Assembly: GCA_947561715.1 (NCBI GenBank)
Contig: OX387204.1
Coordinates: 8,065,001-8,129,000 of the forward strand
Origin: Ascidia mentula
Lineage: Eukaryota; Chordata; Ascidiacea; Phlebobranchia; Ascidiidae
Direction: 5' to 3'
Length of the DNA stretch: 64,000 bases
Shown here: piece by piece, positions 1 through 10,819 of the stretch
Numbering within the stretch: position 1 is the first letter of the stretch
Layout of the letters: every line of letters begins with the position of its first letter
The notes under the pieces: model-generated
Told to the model about the DNA's origin: nothing
What the model saw: the letters and a program-made list of their open reading frames with translations, nothing else
The model's database searches: none
Translations under genes and position numbers: made by a program

Positions 1-467
1 AGTGGTTATTCTCACAAGGCGTTTATTTTACTGTACGTTGCTCCCTACCTCGATTCCTACGTGTATTTGTTTGTTTTCTCTAATCCGGAAAAGATCAATC
101 CCGTTTGGTGTTTTGGTGGAGAAATGTTGTTTCACGTCCTAGATGTATGCATTGACGGTGGTACTAAAAAAACACAATAGCTATCGAAATATATAGCCAT
201 CGTCTTGTACAATACACGCCTGGCTGGTGACTGATCTGCATTGCATGGGCATGACTTGGTGAAAATCGCTTCAGAAGCAGGAAGTGGAGGCTTTATGTTG
301 TCCTTTTCACTCTTGTATATTACGAAACCATTCACAAAATACAAAGGCAATCTTACGAATAGGGAACCGAAAATGCCCCAACAAAAATAGCCATTGGCCG
401 TGTGGTCATTCATATTAGACGGGTTTGGAATAACTACATAAAATAGATCAAGTAATTGCACAAGACT
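1..467 (+). promoter_or_regulatory. Upstream region of receptor array unit 1
   Basis: This non-coding stretch lies before the first receptor ATG and has close relatives before units 2-5 (for example about 6510-6920, 10440-10819 and 14580-14952). The last 40 bases before the ATG are nearly identical in all units and contain an AT-rich CATAAAA-type element about 35 bases upstream of the start, a possible TATA-like core promoter. The distal part (1-130) is shared with unit 3 only. Units 2, 4 and 5 instead join directly to the 3' flank of the preceding unit. Promoter function is inferred from conservation and position. Confidence 0.4.
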
Positions 468-3400
468 ATGGATGGTAAAATTAAAGACTGCGATCCGACT
501 CCGTTCATCTCAGCAGGAGTTTTGTCTTTCATTCCATTGCTTCAGGTAAGCCGTTTTTTGCACACTGGTAATAGAATCACTTAATTTGGAAAGAGTTAAA
601 TATTTGCAGCCTATTTGTAAACAGTCTGACCATAACTGTGAGCGTGGTCGGTTGAAACTTTATGTAACTTGTGCTTCATTATGTACAGGCGCTGCTGAAT
701 GGTTTTGTGGGTGTTGCAGCTATTTCAAGTCGAAAGAAACTTGAAAGCAATTTTGTTTACATACATGTGACAAGTTTGTTGTCGGCCAACATGGTCTACG
801 GACTTGTTACCTTCTACAGTTTTTTCTGTAAAGCATTTGGATTGGAGCACAACGGCACACCAACCAATGCTTACGTGTGAGTTTTTACCTATGTTCGTCT
901 ATCTATATGTTCAGTACTAGTGATGCAACGAAACAGCTATTTTTATATTCGGCCGAAACCGAATATTTGGCAAAAGTTGCCGAAATAATACGGGCAAATG
1001 AACCGAAACTAATTTTGGTATTCATCTCTTTAAACGCCAAAAAAATAAACAAAACATGTACTGGATTGGATTGGATCCTATCATACAGCCTTTCATTGGC
1101 GCTTAAAGAATAACCTCGTCTTCTGTACCAACTGCTTAAAAGTTGATTTTTATCATTTCTGTTCAAATAAATAAATGAAACGAACACATTTGCACAGTTT
1201 AAACAATGATTCTTTTAGCTTTTTTAAAAATTGCTTATCAGCGTTATATGCAGTAAAAAAGTTTCGGTTTCGGCCGGATTTTGCAGAAATATTAAGCGCA
1301 ATTGTCATAAGGCGCGACATTAATCCCAGCTGCAAACGCTAAAAAAAGGAATTTAATAGCAATATTGGAAATAACTCCAATGCAAGTAAAATTTTCAACA
1401 TCCTTTGCGCAATGTGTATGTTTTTGAAAATGAAAGCACCTCATATTTGATGTAAGTGACTCCTGGAAAGTTTCTTGCAATCTAATTCGATGCTTGTGAA
1501 TTAATAATGCACTGATAGGTTAAAACACAGTGACTGTCTGGAATTCACTTTTCATTACTAGCTCTATTGATTCGATAGTTATGACTTGTTTTAACAACTC
1601 AAATATTTTCAACAAACCAACTCCGTAACAAATAAACAAAACTGTTTTTATTTAGTATCGGCAGTGGACAGGCCCTGCTTAAAGGGTGGTGGGTATTTCG
1701 GACAGCTTTTCAGATCTCTCTGTTTCTCACGATGAGTGCCAACGTATCAGTTCTAATCTACGCTTTGCGGAAGAGCTCCTACTTTATCCGATCCAGTCAT
1801 CACAGCCGCCGAGGACATATCGCCACGTCAAGTCCAAACAAAACAGTTGTAGGGTTGTTTATTATCGGGTGGATATATGCACCATTTTGATATATAAAGT
1901 ACATTAACGATGTTCTGTATTTAAAAACTGACATTTTTATATTTCATTTGATAACATTACTTGTGGTTAAGGAAGATGTTTAACGTATATGCATTATTAC
2001 ACCCCTCACAACAAAAATATACATAATGGATTTTAATGGATAAAACTCTGCTGTATTTTATTGGTGACATCTTCCGTCTTTCCATGCAGGAAGTAGACCC
2101 ATCAACGCTGAAGGTTAAACGATACCAGGCAATTGGAATCGCCTTTGTGACGTGGTTGTTGCCTTTGACGTTGTCAACGGCAGTATCTACACACTGGAAC
2201 TGCTTGGAGTCATGCATTTGTTACGACGCATATTACCTCGACAAGTTCGCATGTCAAGGAGGTATGACAAAAAAATAACAATTTTTTTATAATATCTTGA
2301 CCGCGGACACCCCTTTAAAGCGCTTTGTTTGTGTGCTTCTTCTTAACCTTACGTGCAACGCGAGTAAAACATTTTGGCGATGCGCGACAGCAATATTCGG
2401 TATTGCAATGACTGGTGTTGTATAAGGCGGCGCTTTGCTTTTACTGAGTGATGATTGTTGGTCGTAGAGTGTACCCGCGAATCTCCCCTTAGCGTTTAAT
2501 TCTGTTGTATTAAAGGCATATATTGTCCAAGGTCAAAAGACACAGCTTCCTGTCACATTTTCGGAAATATTCCCAGTCGTTCCTTTCGATTTCAAGATGT
2601 AGGTTATTATTTGTACTAAGCTTTGGAAATACTTCATTTATACGACACGGAGTTAGCATTGCACTTGGTCTTTTGGTATAGCATAGAAAACAGAATCTAC
2701 AACGGCAAAGCATCAGCTTACGAACATAGCGCAAATGAGAGGAAGCTGTTTACGCTCTATTATTAACTGACATATTTCGCATAGGAAAGCCGGGTTTGAT
2801 TGACGAGCATCCGAATTGAATATTTTACGTGACATAGGGGTTGGCTGGCACCATGCAGCGACGTAACAATTTGAGCTTTGTGCATGTAATCTGTGTTGGT
2901 TGTTACCAAATTTTTGCGCTGTCATGATTATGCTCGTTAATCATGTCAAAGCACATTGTTTTCAGATATCCACCGACATTGCAGCCGAATTATTGAATCG
3001 GCGCCAAACAGCTTTTTGATAACCGTCATAGTATTCTGGATTCTTTTGACTGTGACACTTGTACTGACATTGGTATTTACTTTCCTTCAGTACCGACGTG
3101 CCACTAGCTTTCGGGATGGTGGTGAGTCCTATCCGCATGTCAATGAAGGTTGTTTTTTTGATTTAAACTTGTAAATTTAAAAGAAACGTATTTGAAATAC
3201 TGAAACCTTTTTTCACCGAGTAAAATTTTGTTTAGGACTCCAAGAAATCACAGAAAATGAATCTTTCTCAACCAACGGAGTGGTTGATTTTAAGGTTGTT
3301 GAATTTTACTCGACTGCACGAAAAAGTACTTGGAGCGCATGGATTTAATTTTGACTCGACAATTCTGTCATAAATATGAACAGATTTAGGATCGCTTAAT

Positions 3401-3880
3401 TCGAGTATGTCATAAATATAATGTTGTTCCGCTGCACACTTAGTAGCATCTGTAAATTCGCAAAAAGTCTCAAGGCATAAAAAAACTGCAAATAATTTTA
3501 TGCAGATACAAATCACCAAACCGACTCGGAGAATACCACGCTTTAGCCACAGCATTAAAGCCATGATACTCATCTCCATCATCTTCTTCGTCAGCACAGC
3601 TCCGATCATGATCATAATATTCGTCGACATCGTGGCAGAAACTTACGTTCTCAACACAGCATCTGTAATGATCAGTCTTCTTCTTGTTTATGTGTACGGA
3701 ATAGCAAGTCCCGCTATTCTCATCTATTACATGTACGGCCTTCGTTGTGCGGTAATCAGTCTCCTGCAATCCCTCTCATGCTGCACTAAGACTGTGGTCG
3801 TTAGAGGAAAACGGATGAAGGCTTCTGATAAACGCAAGGTCAAACCACCTGGTCATCCCACAGAAGTTCAAGAAACCTAA
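468..3880 (+). CDS. Seven-transmembrane receptor, array unit 1 (7 exons, 406 aa)
   Basis: Exons: 468-545, 689-876, 1656-1848, 2090-2261, 2966-3121, 3236-3294, 3506-3880. Lengths sum to 1221 bp and all phases close. The product is a divergent rhodopsin-like (class A) receptor of the plasma membrane. TM1 lies at about residues 13-38, TM2 at 49-72, TM3 around 100-122, TM4 with W and P around 161-185, TM5 around 228-252, TM6 around 301-323 and TM7 around 336-360. After TM4 it has a WNC motif and a cysteine-rich second loop, as in lipid-receptor-like groups. The DRY site reads like RKS, CWxP reads STAP, and NPxxY reads SPAIL. The tail carries a CCTKTVVVR motif with possible palmitoylation cysteines. 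The exon 3 donor (gtaggg) and exon 6 donor (gttgtt) are weak but occur in every unit. Intron 2 contains a transposon relic. Ligand is unknown. Confidence 0.8.
918..1290 (+). mobile_element. Degraded hAT-type MITE in intron 2 of unit 1
   Basis: The left terminus TAGTGATGCAACGAAA and the following 350 bases match the complete element at 59376-59794. The other units show the uninterrupted intron at this point, so this is an insertion specific to unit 1. The right terminal repeat is missing and about 90 further bases up to about 1385 are not explained by the other units. The boundary at 1290 is approximate. Confidence 0.75.
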
Positions 3881-4371
3881 AAGCAAGAATATCACTCTAA
3901 AACTATATGTGCGCAAATATCTGTACCGACACATTTACGAACATGTTCTTGGTTTATATGTGCAGCTTTAAGTTCCTTTTGTCTTCTTTCTGGTATTACC
4001 CTTAAGTTAAACTTCCTGAAACACATGCTTTTAAAAAAATAGGAATCAGTGGTTTTATACATAGGAATTTGTCATTCGGATTTCTATGAGATTTTCTCAA
4101 AACAAGCGGTGAATTCAGCTTTACCCACGAATAACGTCTGTTTCGGTCAATTTAAAGTTCAAATTCTGTGTTGTAACCTGAGGAACTTTTGCCTTCTATG
4201 GTAGATGGGCTTGATATAATTTAGAACTAACAAACCACTTTTTCAGCTTTCTGTCGAGACAAAATATACACTATACATATCGTCATTGTAAAGAATATTA
4301 TCGTTGACAATATTGACATTTCTTTCCTGATCAACTTTGCTATGGTTAACATTGTAATGTATATATGTTTG

Positions 4372-4377
4372 AATAAA
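4372..4377 (+). terminator. Polyadenylation signal AATAAA, unit 1
   Basis: AATAAA lies about 490 bases after the stop of unit 1 in a 3' flank conserved between units. The same hexamer occurs at the equivalent place after units 3, 4 and 5. Confidence 0.5.
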
Positions 4378-4803
4378 GCATGTTATTTTTAAAATCAAAT
4401 TTACAGTTGTATTGTTTTTCGTCGGGTGTTTTGGTGAAGAAATGTTGTTTCGCATCTTAAATGTGTGTATTAAACGTTGGCAATAAAAAAGTATAATAGC
4501 TATCGAAATATGTAGCCATCGGCTTGTACAATACACGCCTGGCCGGTGACTGATCTGCATTACGTAGATATCATTAGGCATGACATTTTGGAAACCCCTT
4601 CAGAAACAGGAAGTGGACGCTTTTTATAGCAATTCTCACTCATGGATATTGCGAAACCATTCACAAAATATAAAGGCAAGCCCACGACTAATCAACCGAA
4701 ACTTGAATGCCACAACAAAAATAACCATTGGCGTTGTGGTGATTCATCTTATACGGGTTTGGAATAACTACATAAAACAGATCAAGTAATTGCACAAGAC
4801 TAC

Positions 4804-6103
4804 AATGGATGGTAAAAGCAAAGACTGCGATCCGACTCCGTTTTGCTTTACCTATGAACATCAATTGTTTCGTTCAAGTTCAAGTTTAAGTTCTGTGTTG
4901 TAACATGAATAACTTTCTGCCTTCGAAAGTGCCGATTTACCTTCTGTGGTATACCACCGATCTACAGATGAGCTTAATATAGAACTAACGAACCACTCAT
5001 TAAGTTTTCTGTGGTGACAAAATATACATATTAAATATGATAATTTCGTCGTTGTAAAGGATATTATCGTTAACGATATTGACTTTTCTTTCCTAAGCAA
5101 CTTTGTCAGGGTTAATATAGTGATTTAAATTTTAAATCAAATTTACAGTTGTATTGTTTTTCCGTGGGGTGTCACCAACGAGCAAAATTTTCAACGGCTG
5201 TTCAATTTCTTAAATTAGAGTCAAGTCATTTCAACAAAAAGATAATAACGTTTCTCCTGTTTCCCCTCAGATTGAGGTAATTTGTATGGGCATATATTTA
5301 AGACTTTAACAACAGTAGCCTGCATAACATTAACTGTGTTGCAAATTCCCTGTGGTGAAAGTGATAAGTTTGCTATCAAAGAATCACGAGACTCCGGATA
5401 AATGGTTATGGAGCAAGGTTTTAGTAGCACAAGCTGAGAAAAAAATATCTCAACGACGTTTAGACAATAAGACAAAAAAGATATGAGCGAAAGAGCCCTA
5501 CTTATCGAGGAGAGCTGTTTCGACGTACAAGGGCTCATCAGTGCAGATGGTGGCTGTAACACTGGACAGGCGTTTAAACTAGCATGTACGTTAATTTTAA
5601 CTTTGTTCAACCTTTCAGTCAATTTTGATCCGTTGGGTACCCAACTGGGTACCAAACAACAGAGACGAAGCATTGTGGAGCGCGGTATTGATGAAGAAAA
5701 GCTAGTGTAACATCAAAAGTCAATTTGCAAATTTATTCTAAATTGTTTACCTTCATAAAGGCGGCGCTTTACACTGCTAAACAAGATTTCTCGATTGAGT
5801 CACAGCATCAAGTCCATGATCCTCATCTCCATTCTCTTCATCGTCTGCTCAGCTCCGGCCATGATCACAATATTCGTCGACATAGTGGCAGATGAGTACG
5901 TTCTCAAAATGGAAACTGTGGTATTTGGTGTCCTGGTCGTGTACGTATATGGAAGGCAGTCCCGTTGTTCTCGTTTACTACATGTACGGACTACGTTACG
6001 CGGTTATCAGCATCCTGCAAGCTTTCTCGTGCTGCACGAAGACTGTGGTTGTACGGGGAAGCACCAGTGGAAGTCGTGGAGACCTGTCGAATCCGTGAAG
6101 TAA
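4804..6103 (+). pseudogene. Array unit 2: chimeric receptor remnant
   Basis: Exon 1 starts normally at 4804 but is cut after about 39 bases. The sequence continues directly with 3'-flank DNA like that after unit 5 (about 18055 onward), so exons 2-6 are gone. After a block shared with 18390-18930 there is an isolated, diverged exon 7 (about 5790-6103). It keeps TM6, TM7 and the CCTKTVVVR tail, but a frameshift near 5955 separates the TM6 half from the TM7 half. It cannot encode a receptor. The exon 7 remnant is more diverged than the other units, so it is older or derives from another subfamily. Confidence 0.8.
5165..5705. repeat. Block X, copy 1 (paired with 18390-18930)
   Basis: This roughly 540-bp segment is highly similar to 18390-18930, and both begin at the same point of the receptor 3' flank. 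The minus strand here holds an unrecognised 150-codon open frame (5221-5673). The matching frame in the other copy is broken, which argues against a conserved protein at least there. It may be an old repeat or the end of another gene carried along by duplication. Confidence 0.65.
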
Positions 6104-6920
6104 TCGTGTTTAAACAAATCGACTTCACATTATGAAAAGCAATGCCACGCTTTACTGAAGGACTATGTATCGCCGTGTTGGGTGTAACCAAAAGTGTTTT
6201 GTTCAACCAAGCAAAAACAAACACTTTTTGCTGTTTAGCGGTTATTCAAAGGAAATCGATTCTATAAAACTATGTTGTTACATTGCCCAGCGGTTAAAAT
6301 GTTTCTCAATTTTATGATTTGACGATAAAACATCGAAAAACCAACGGTTACCAGAAAGTTAACAATCGCCAACATTGAAATATTGCGACCAGTGGTAAAC
6401 CCACACAGAACGTTTGCAAGACTTCTAGGCGGAAGTATCTGAACGAAAGTGACTAATGAAAAACGTTCATTAATATAGGCCTACGCTGTAAGATTATGTG
6501 CCTCCTTAAAGTGGATGTTGTCACAAGGCAATTATTTTACAGTACGTTGCTCCCTACCTCGATTCCTACGTGTATTTGTTTTCTCTGATCGGGAAATGAT
6601 CAACCCCGTTTGGTGTGTAAGTGGAGAAATGTGGTTTCTCATCGTCTTGTACAATACTCGCCTGGCTGGTGACTGATCTGCATTGCATAGGCATGATCTG
6701 GTGGAAAACCGTTTCAGTAGCAGGAAGTGGGGACTTTGTATAGCACTTCTCACTCACACATATAGTACGTGACTATTCACAAAATACAAAGGCCGGGCCA
6801 TGAGTAATGAACCGTACCTTGAATGCCAAAACAAAAATAACCATTGGCGTTGTGGTCACTCATATTATACGGGTTTGGAATAACTACATAAAACAGATCA
6901 AGTAATTGCACAAGACTACA

Positions 6921-9873
6921 ATGGATGGTAAAAGCAAAGACTGCGATCCGACTCCGTTCATCACAATAGGAGTTCTCTCTTTCATTCCATTGCTTCAGGT
7001 AATCCGTTATTTGCACACTGGTAATAGAATCACTTAATTTGGAAAGAGTAAAATATTTGCAGCCTATTTGTAAACAGTCTGACCATAACTGTGAGCGTGG
7101 TCCGTTGAAACTTAATGTAACTTGTGCTTCATTATGTACAGGCGCTGCTGAATGGTTTTGTGGGTGTTGCAGCTATTTCAAGTCGAAAGAAACTTGAAAG
7201 CAATTTTGTTTACATACATGTGACAAGTTTGTTGTCGGCCAACATGGTCCACGGACTTGTTTCCTGCTACAATTTTCTCTGTAAAGCGTTTGGATTGGAA
7301 CACAACGGCACACCAACCAACACTTACGTGTGAGTTTTCATCTAGGTTCGTCTGTCTATGTGTTCAGTACCAGTCGTTTAAATTTTTTTCAATATATTTA
7401 GCACAAAAATCTGTAAAATTTTCAACATCCTTTGCGCAATGTGTATGATTCAAAAATGAAAGCACATCATATTTGATGTAAGTGAGTCCTGGGAAGTTTC
7501 TTGCAATCTAATTCCATGCTTGTATATTGATCATGTACTGAATGGTTAAATTGACTCTATTGCTTCGATAGTTATGACTTGTTTTAACAACTCAAATATT
7601 TTCAACAAACTAACTCCGTAACAAATAAACAAAATTGTTTTTATTTAGCATCGGCAGTGGACAGGCCGTGCTTGAAAGGTGGTGGGTATTTCGGACAGAT
7701 CTCTCTGTTTCTCACGATGAGTGCCAACGTATCAGTTCTTATCTACGCTTTGCGGAAGAGCTCCTACTTTATCCGATCCAGTCATCATAGCCGCCGAGGA
7801 CACATCGCCACGTCAAGTCCAGATAAAACAATTGTAGGGTTGTTTATTATCGGGTGGATATATGCACCATTTTTATATAAAAAGTATATTTACGATGTTC
7901 TGTATTTAAAAACTGACATTTTTATATTTCATTTGATAACATTACTTGTGGTTGAGGAAGAAATTGTACCTATGTGCAAAATTATACTCCACGCAACAAA
8001 AATACATTTAGTGGATTTCAATGGAAAAACTCTGCTGTATTTTATTGGTAACATCTTCCGCCTTTCCACGCAGGAAGTAGACCCATCAACGCTGAAGGTT
8101 AAACGATACCAGGCAATTGGGATCGCCATTGTGACGTGGTTGTTGCCTTTGATGTTGTCAGCGGTAGTATCTACACACTGGAACTGCTTGGAGTCATGCA
8201 TTTATTACGACGCAATTTACCTCGACAAGTTCGCATGTCAAGGAGGCATGACAAAAAAACAACAAGTCTGATCTGTTTATTCTTAACCTTACGTGCAACA
8301 TGAGTAAAACATTTTGGCGTTAGGCGCGACAGCAATATTCGGTATTGCAATGGAAGGTGTAGTATAAGGCGGCGCTTCACTGTTACTGAGTGATGATAGT
8401 TAGTTGTAGAGTGTACCCGTGAATCTTCCCTTAGCGTTAAAGTCTGTTGTATTAAAGGCATATAGCATTAAGGTTAAAATACCCAGCTTCCGTCAAATTT
8501 TTCGGAAATATTCCCAGTCGTTCCTTCTGATTTCAATATGTAGCTGATTACTTGTATTAATGGAAAGCTCTAGACAGGGTGTGTACACGCACTGTTTCGA
8601 CCTGTAAGGTGTACTAAGCTTTGGACATACACCAATTTAGACGTCACGGAGTTAGCATTGCACTGGGTCTATTGGTATAGCATAGAAAACAGAATCTACA
8701 ACGACAAAGCATCAGCTTACGAACACAGCGCAAAGGAGAGGAAGCTGTTAACGCTCTATGGACTGCCACATTTAGCATGGGAAAGCAGGGTTTGATTGAC
8801 GAGCATCCGAATTGAATATTTTACATGACATATGGGTTGGCTGGCACCAGTGACGTACCAATGTAAGCTTTGTGCATTTAATTTAGGATGGTTGTTACAA
8901 AATAATTACACTATCGTGATTATGCTCGTTAATCATGTCAAAGCACATTGTTTTCAGATATCCACCGACATTGCAGCCGACTTATTGAATCTGCGCCAAA
9001 CAGCTTCTTGATAACTGTCATAATATCCTGGATTCTTTTGACTGTGGCACTTGTACTGACATTGGTATTTACATTCCTTCAGTACCGACGTGCCACTAGC
9101 TTTCGGGATGCTGGTGAGTCCTATCCGCATGTCAATGAAGGTTGTTTTCTTGATTTAAACTTGTGAATTAAAAAGAAACCTATTCAAAATAATGAAACCT
9201 TTTTTAACCGAGTAAGAATTTTGTTTAGGTTTTCAAGAAATCACAGAAAATGAATCTTTCTCAACCAACGGAGTGGTTGATTTTAAGGTTGTTGAATTGT
9301 ACTGGACTGCACACAAAAATACTTGGAGCGCATGGATTTAATTTTGACTCTACAATTCTGTTATAAATTTGAACAGATTTAGGATCGCTTAATGCGAGTA
9401 TGTCATAACTATAATGTTGTTCCGCTACACTCTTAATAGCATCTGTAAATTCGCAAAGAATTCTCCAGGCGTGAACAAACTGCAAATAATTTTATGCAGA
9501 CACAAACCACCAAACCGACTCGGAGAATACCACGCTTTAGCCACAGCATTAAAGCCATGATCCTCATCTCCATACTCTTCATCATCAGCACAGCTCCAGT
9601 CATAATCACAATATTCGTGGACATCGTGACAGAAACTTACGTTCCTAACACAGCATCTGTAATTTTCAGTTTTTTGTTGTTTATGTGTACGGAATGGCAA
9701 GTCCCGCTATTCTCATCTACTACATGTACGGCCTTCGTTGTGCGGTAATCAGTCTCCTGCAATCCCTCTCATGCTGCACTAAGACTGTGGTCGTTAGAGG
9801 AAAACAGATGAAGGCTTCTGACAAACGCAAGGACAAACCACCTGGTCATCCCACAGAAGTTCACGAAACCTAA
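6921..9873 (+). pseudogene. Array unit 3: frameshifted receptor pseudogene
   Basis: All seven exons are present at 6921-6998, 7142-7329, 7649-7833, 8074-8245, 8958-9113, 9229-9287 and 9500-9873. Exon 3 is 185 bp instead of 193 because eight bases before TM3 are deleted. Exon 7 is 374 bp instead of 375, with one base lost before TM7. Each deletion shifts the frame. The intron 4 donor has also changed from GT to GC. Outside these lesions it is very close to units 1, 4 and 5, so inactivation is recent. An open frame at 7657-8271 runs through exon 3, intron 3 and exon 4, but it reads exon 3 in a shifted frame at its start and is probably fortuitous. Confidence 0.88.
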
Positions 9874-10390
9874 AAGCAAGAATAGCACTCTAAAACTATA
9901 TGTGAGAAAATATCTGTACCGACACATTTACGAACATGTTCTTGGATTATATGTGCTGCTTTAAGTTCCTTTTGTCTCTATTCTTGTTTTACCCTTAAGT
10001 TAAACTTCTTGGAACACATGCTTTTCAAAAAATAGGAATCAGTGGTTTCAAAAATAGGATTTTGTCAATCTGATTTCTTTGAGATTTTCACAAAACAAGC
10101 GATGAATTCAGCTTTACCCACGAACAACGGCTGTTTCGGCCAATTTCTAGTTCAAATCTTGTGTTGTAACATGAGTAACTTTTTGCCTTCGAAAGTGCCG
10201 AGTTACCTTCTATGGTAGATGGGCTTGATATGATTTAGAACTAACCAACCACTTACTCAGTTTTCTATCGCGACAAATATACCTACAAGATTTGATAATA
10301 TCGTCGTTGTAAAGGATATTATCATTGACAACATTGACTTTTCTTTCCTGATCAACTTTACTATGGTTAACATTGTAATGTATATGTTTG

Positions 10391-10396
10391 AATAAA
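10391..10396 (+). terminator. Polyadenylation signal AATAAA, unit 3
   Basis: Same hexamer and spacing after the stop as in units 1, 4 and 5. Confidence 0.45.
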
Positions 10397-10819
10397 GCAG
10401 GAAAATTTAAAATCAAATTTACAGTTTTTGTGTTTTTCCTTGGGGGTGTTTTGGTGGAGAAATGTTGTTTAACATCTTAAATGTGTGTATTAAACGGTGT
10501 CACTAAAAATATATAATAGCTATCAAAATATGAACCTATATCGGCTTGTACAATACACGCCTGGCTGGTGAATAATCTGCATTGCAGAGAAATTACTAGG
10601 CATGACATGTCGGAAACCGCTTGAGAAGCAGGATGTGGACGCTTTTTTTAGCACTCCAGCATATTACGAAACCAATCACAAAATATAAAGGAAAGCCCAC
10701 GACTAATCAACCGTACCTTAATTGCCACAACGAAAATAACCATTGGCCGTGTGGTCATTCATCTTATACGGGTTTGGAATAACTACATAAAACAGATCAA
10801 GTAATTGCACAAGACTACA

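Noticed and set aside
5221-5673. 150-codon minus-strand frame as a protein gene
   Set aside because: The same frame is disrupted in the near-identical Block X copy at 18390-18930 and no family is recognisable.
7657-8271. 204-codon open frame on the plus strand as a separate gene
   Set aside because: It is exon 3, intron 3 and exon 4 of receptor unit 3 read through. The length depends on the 8-bp deletion and a stop-free intron.
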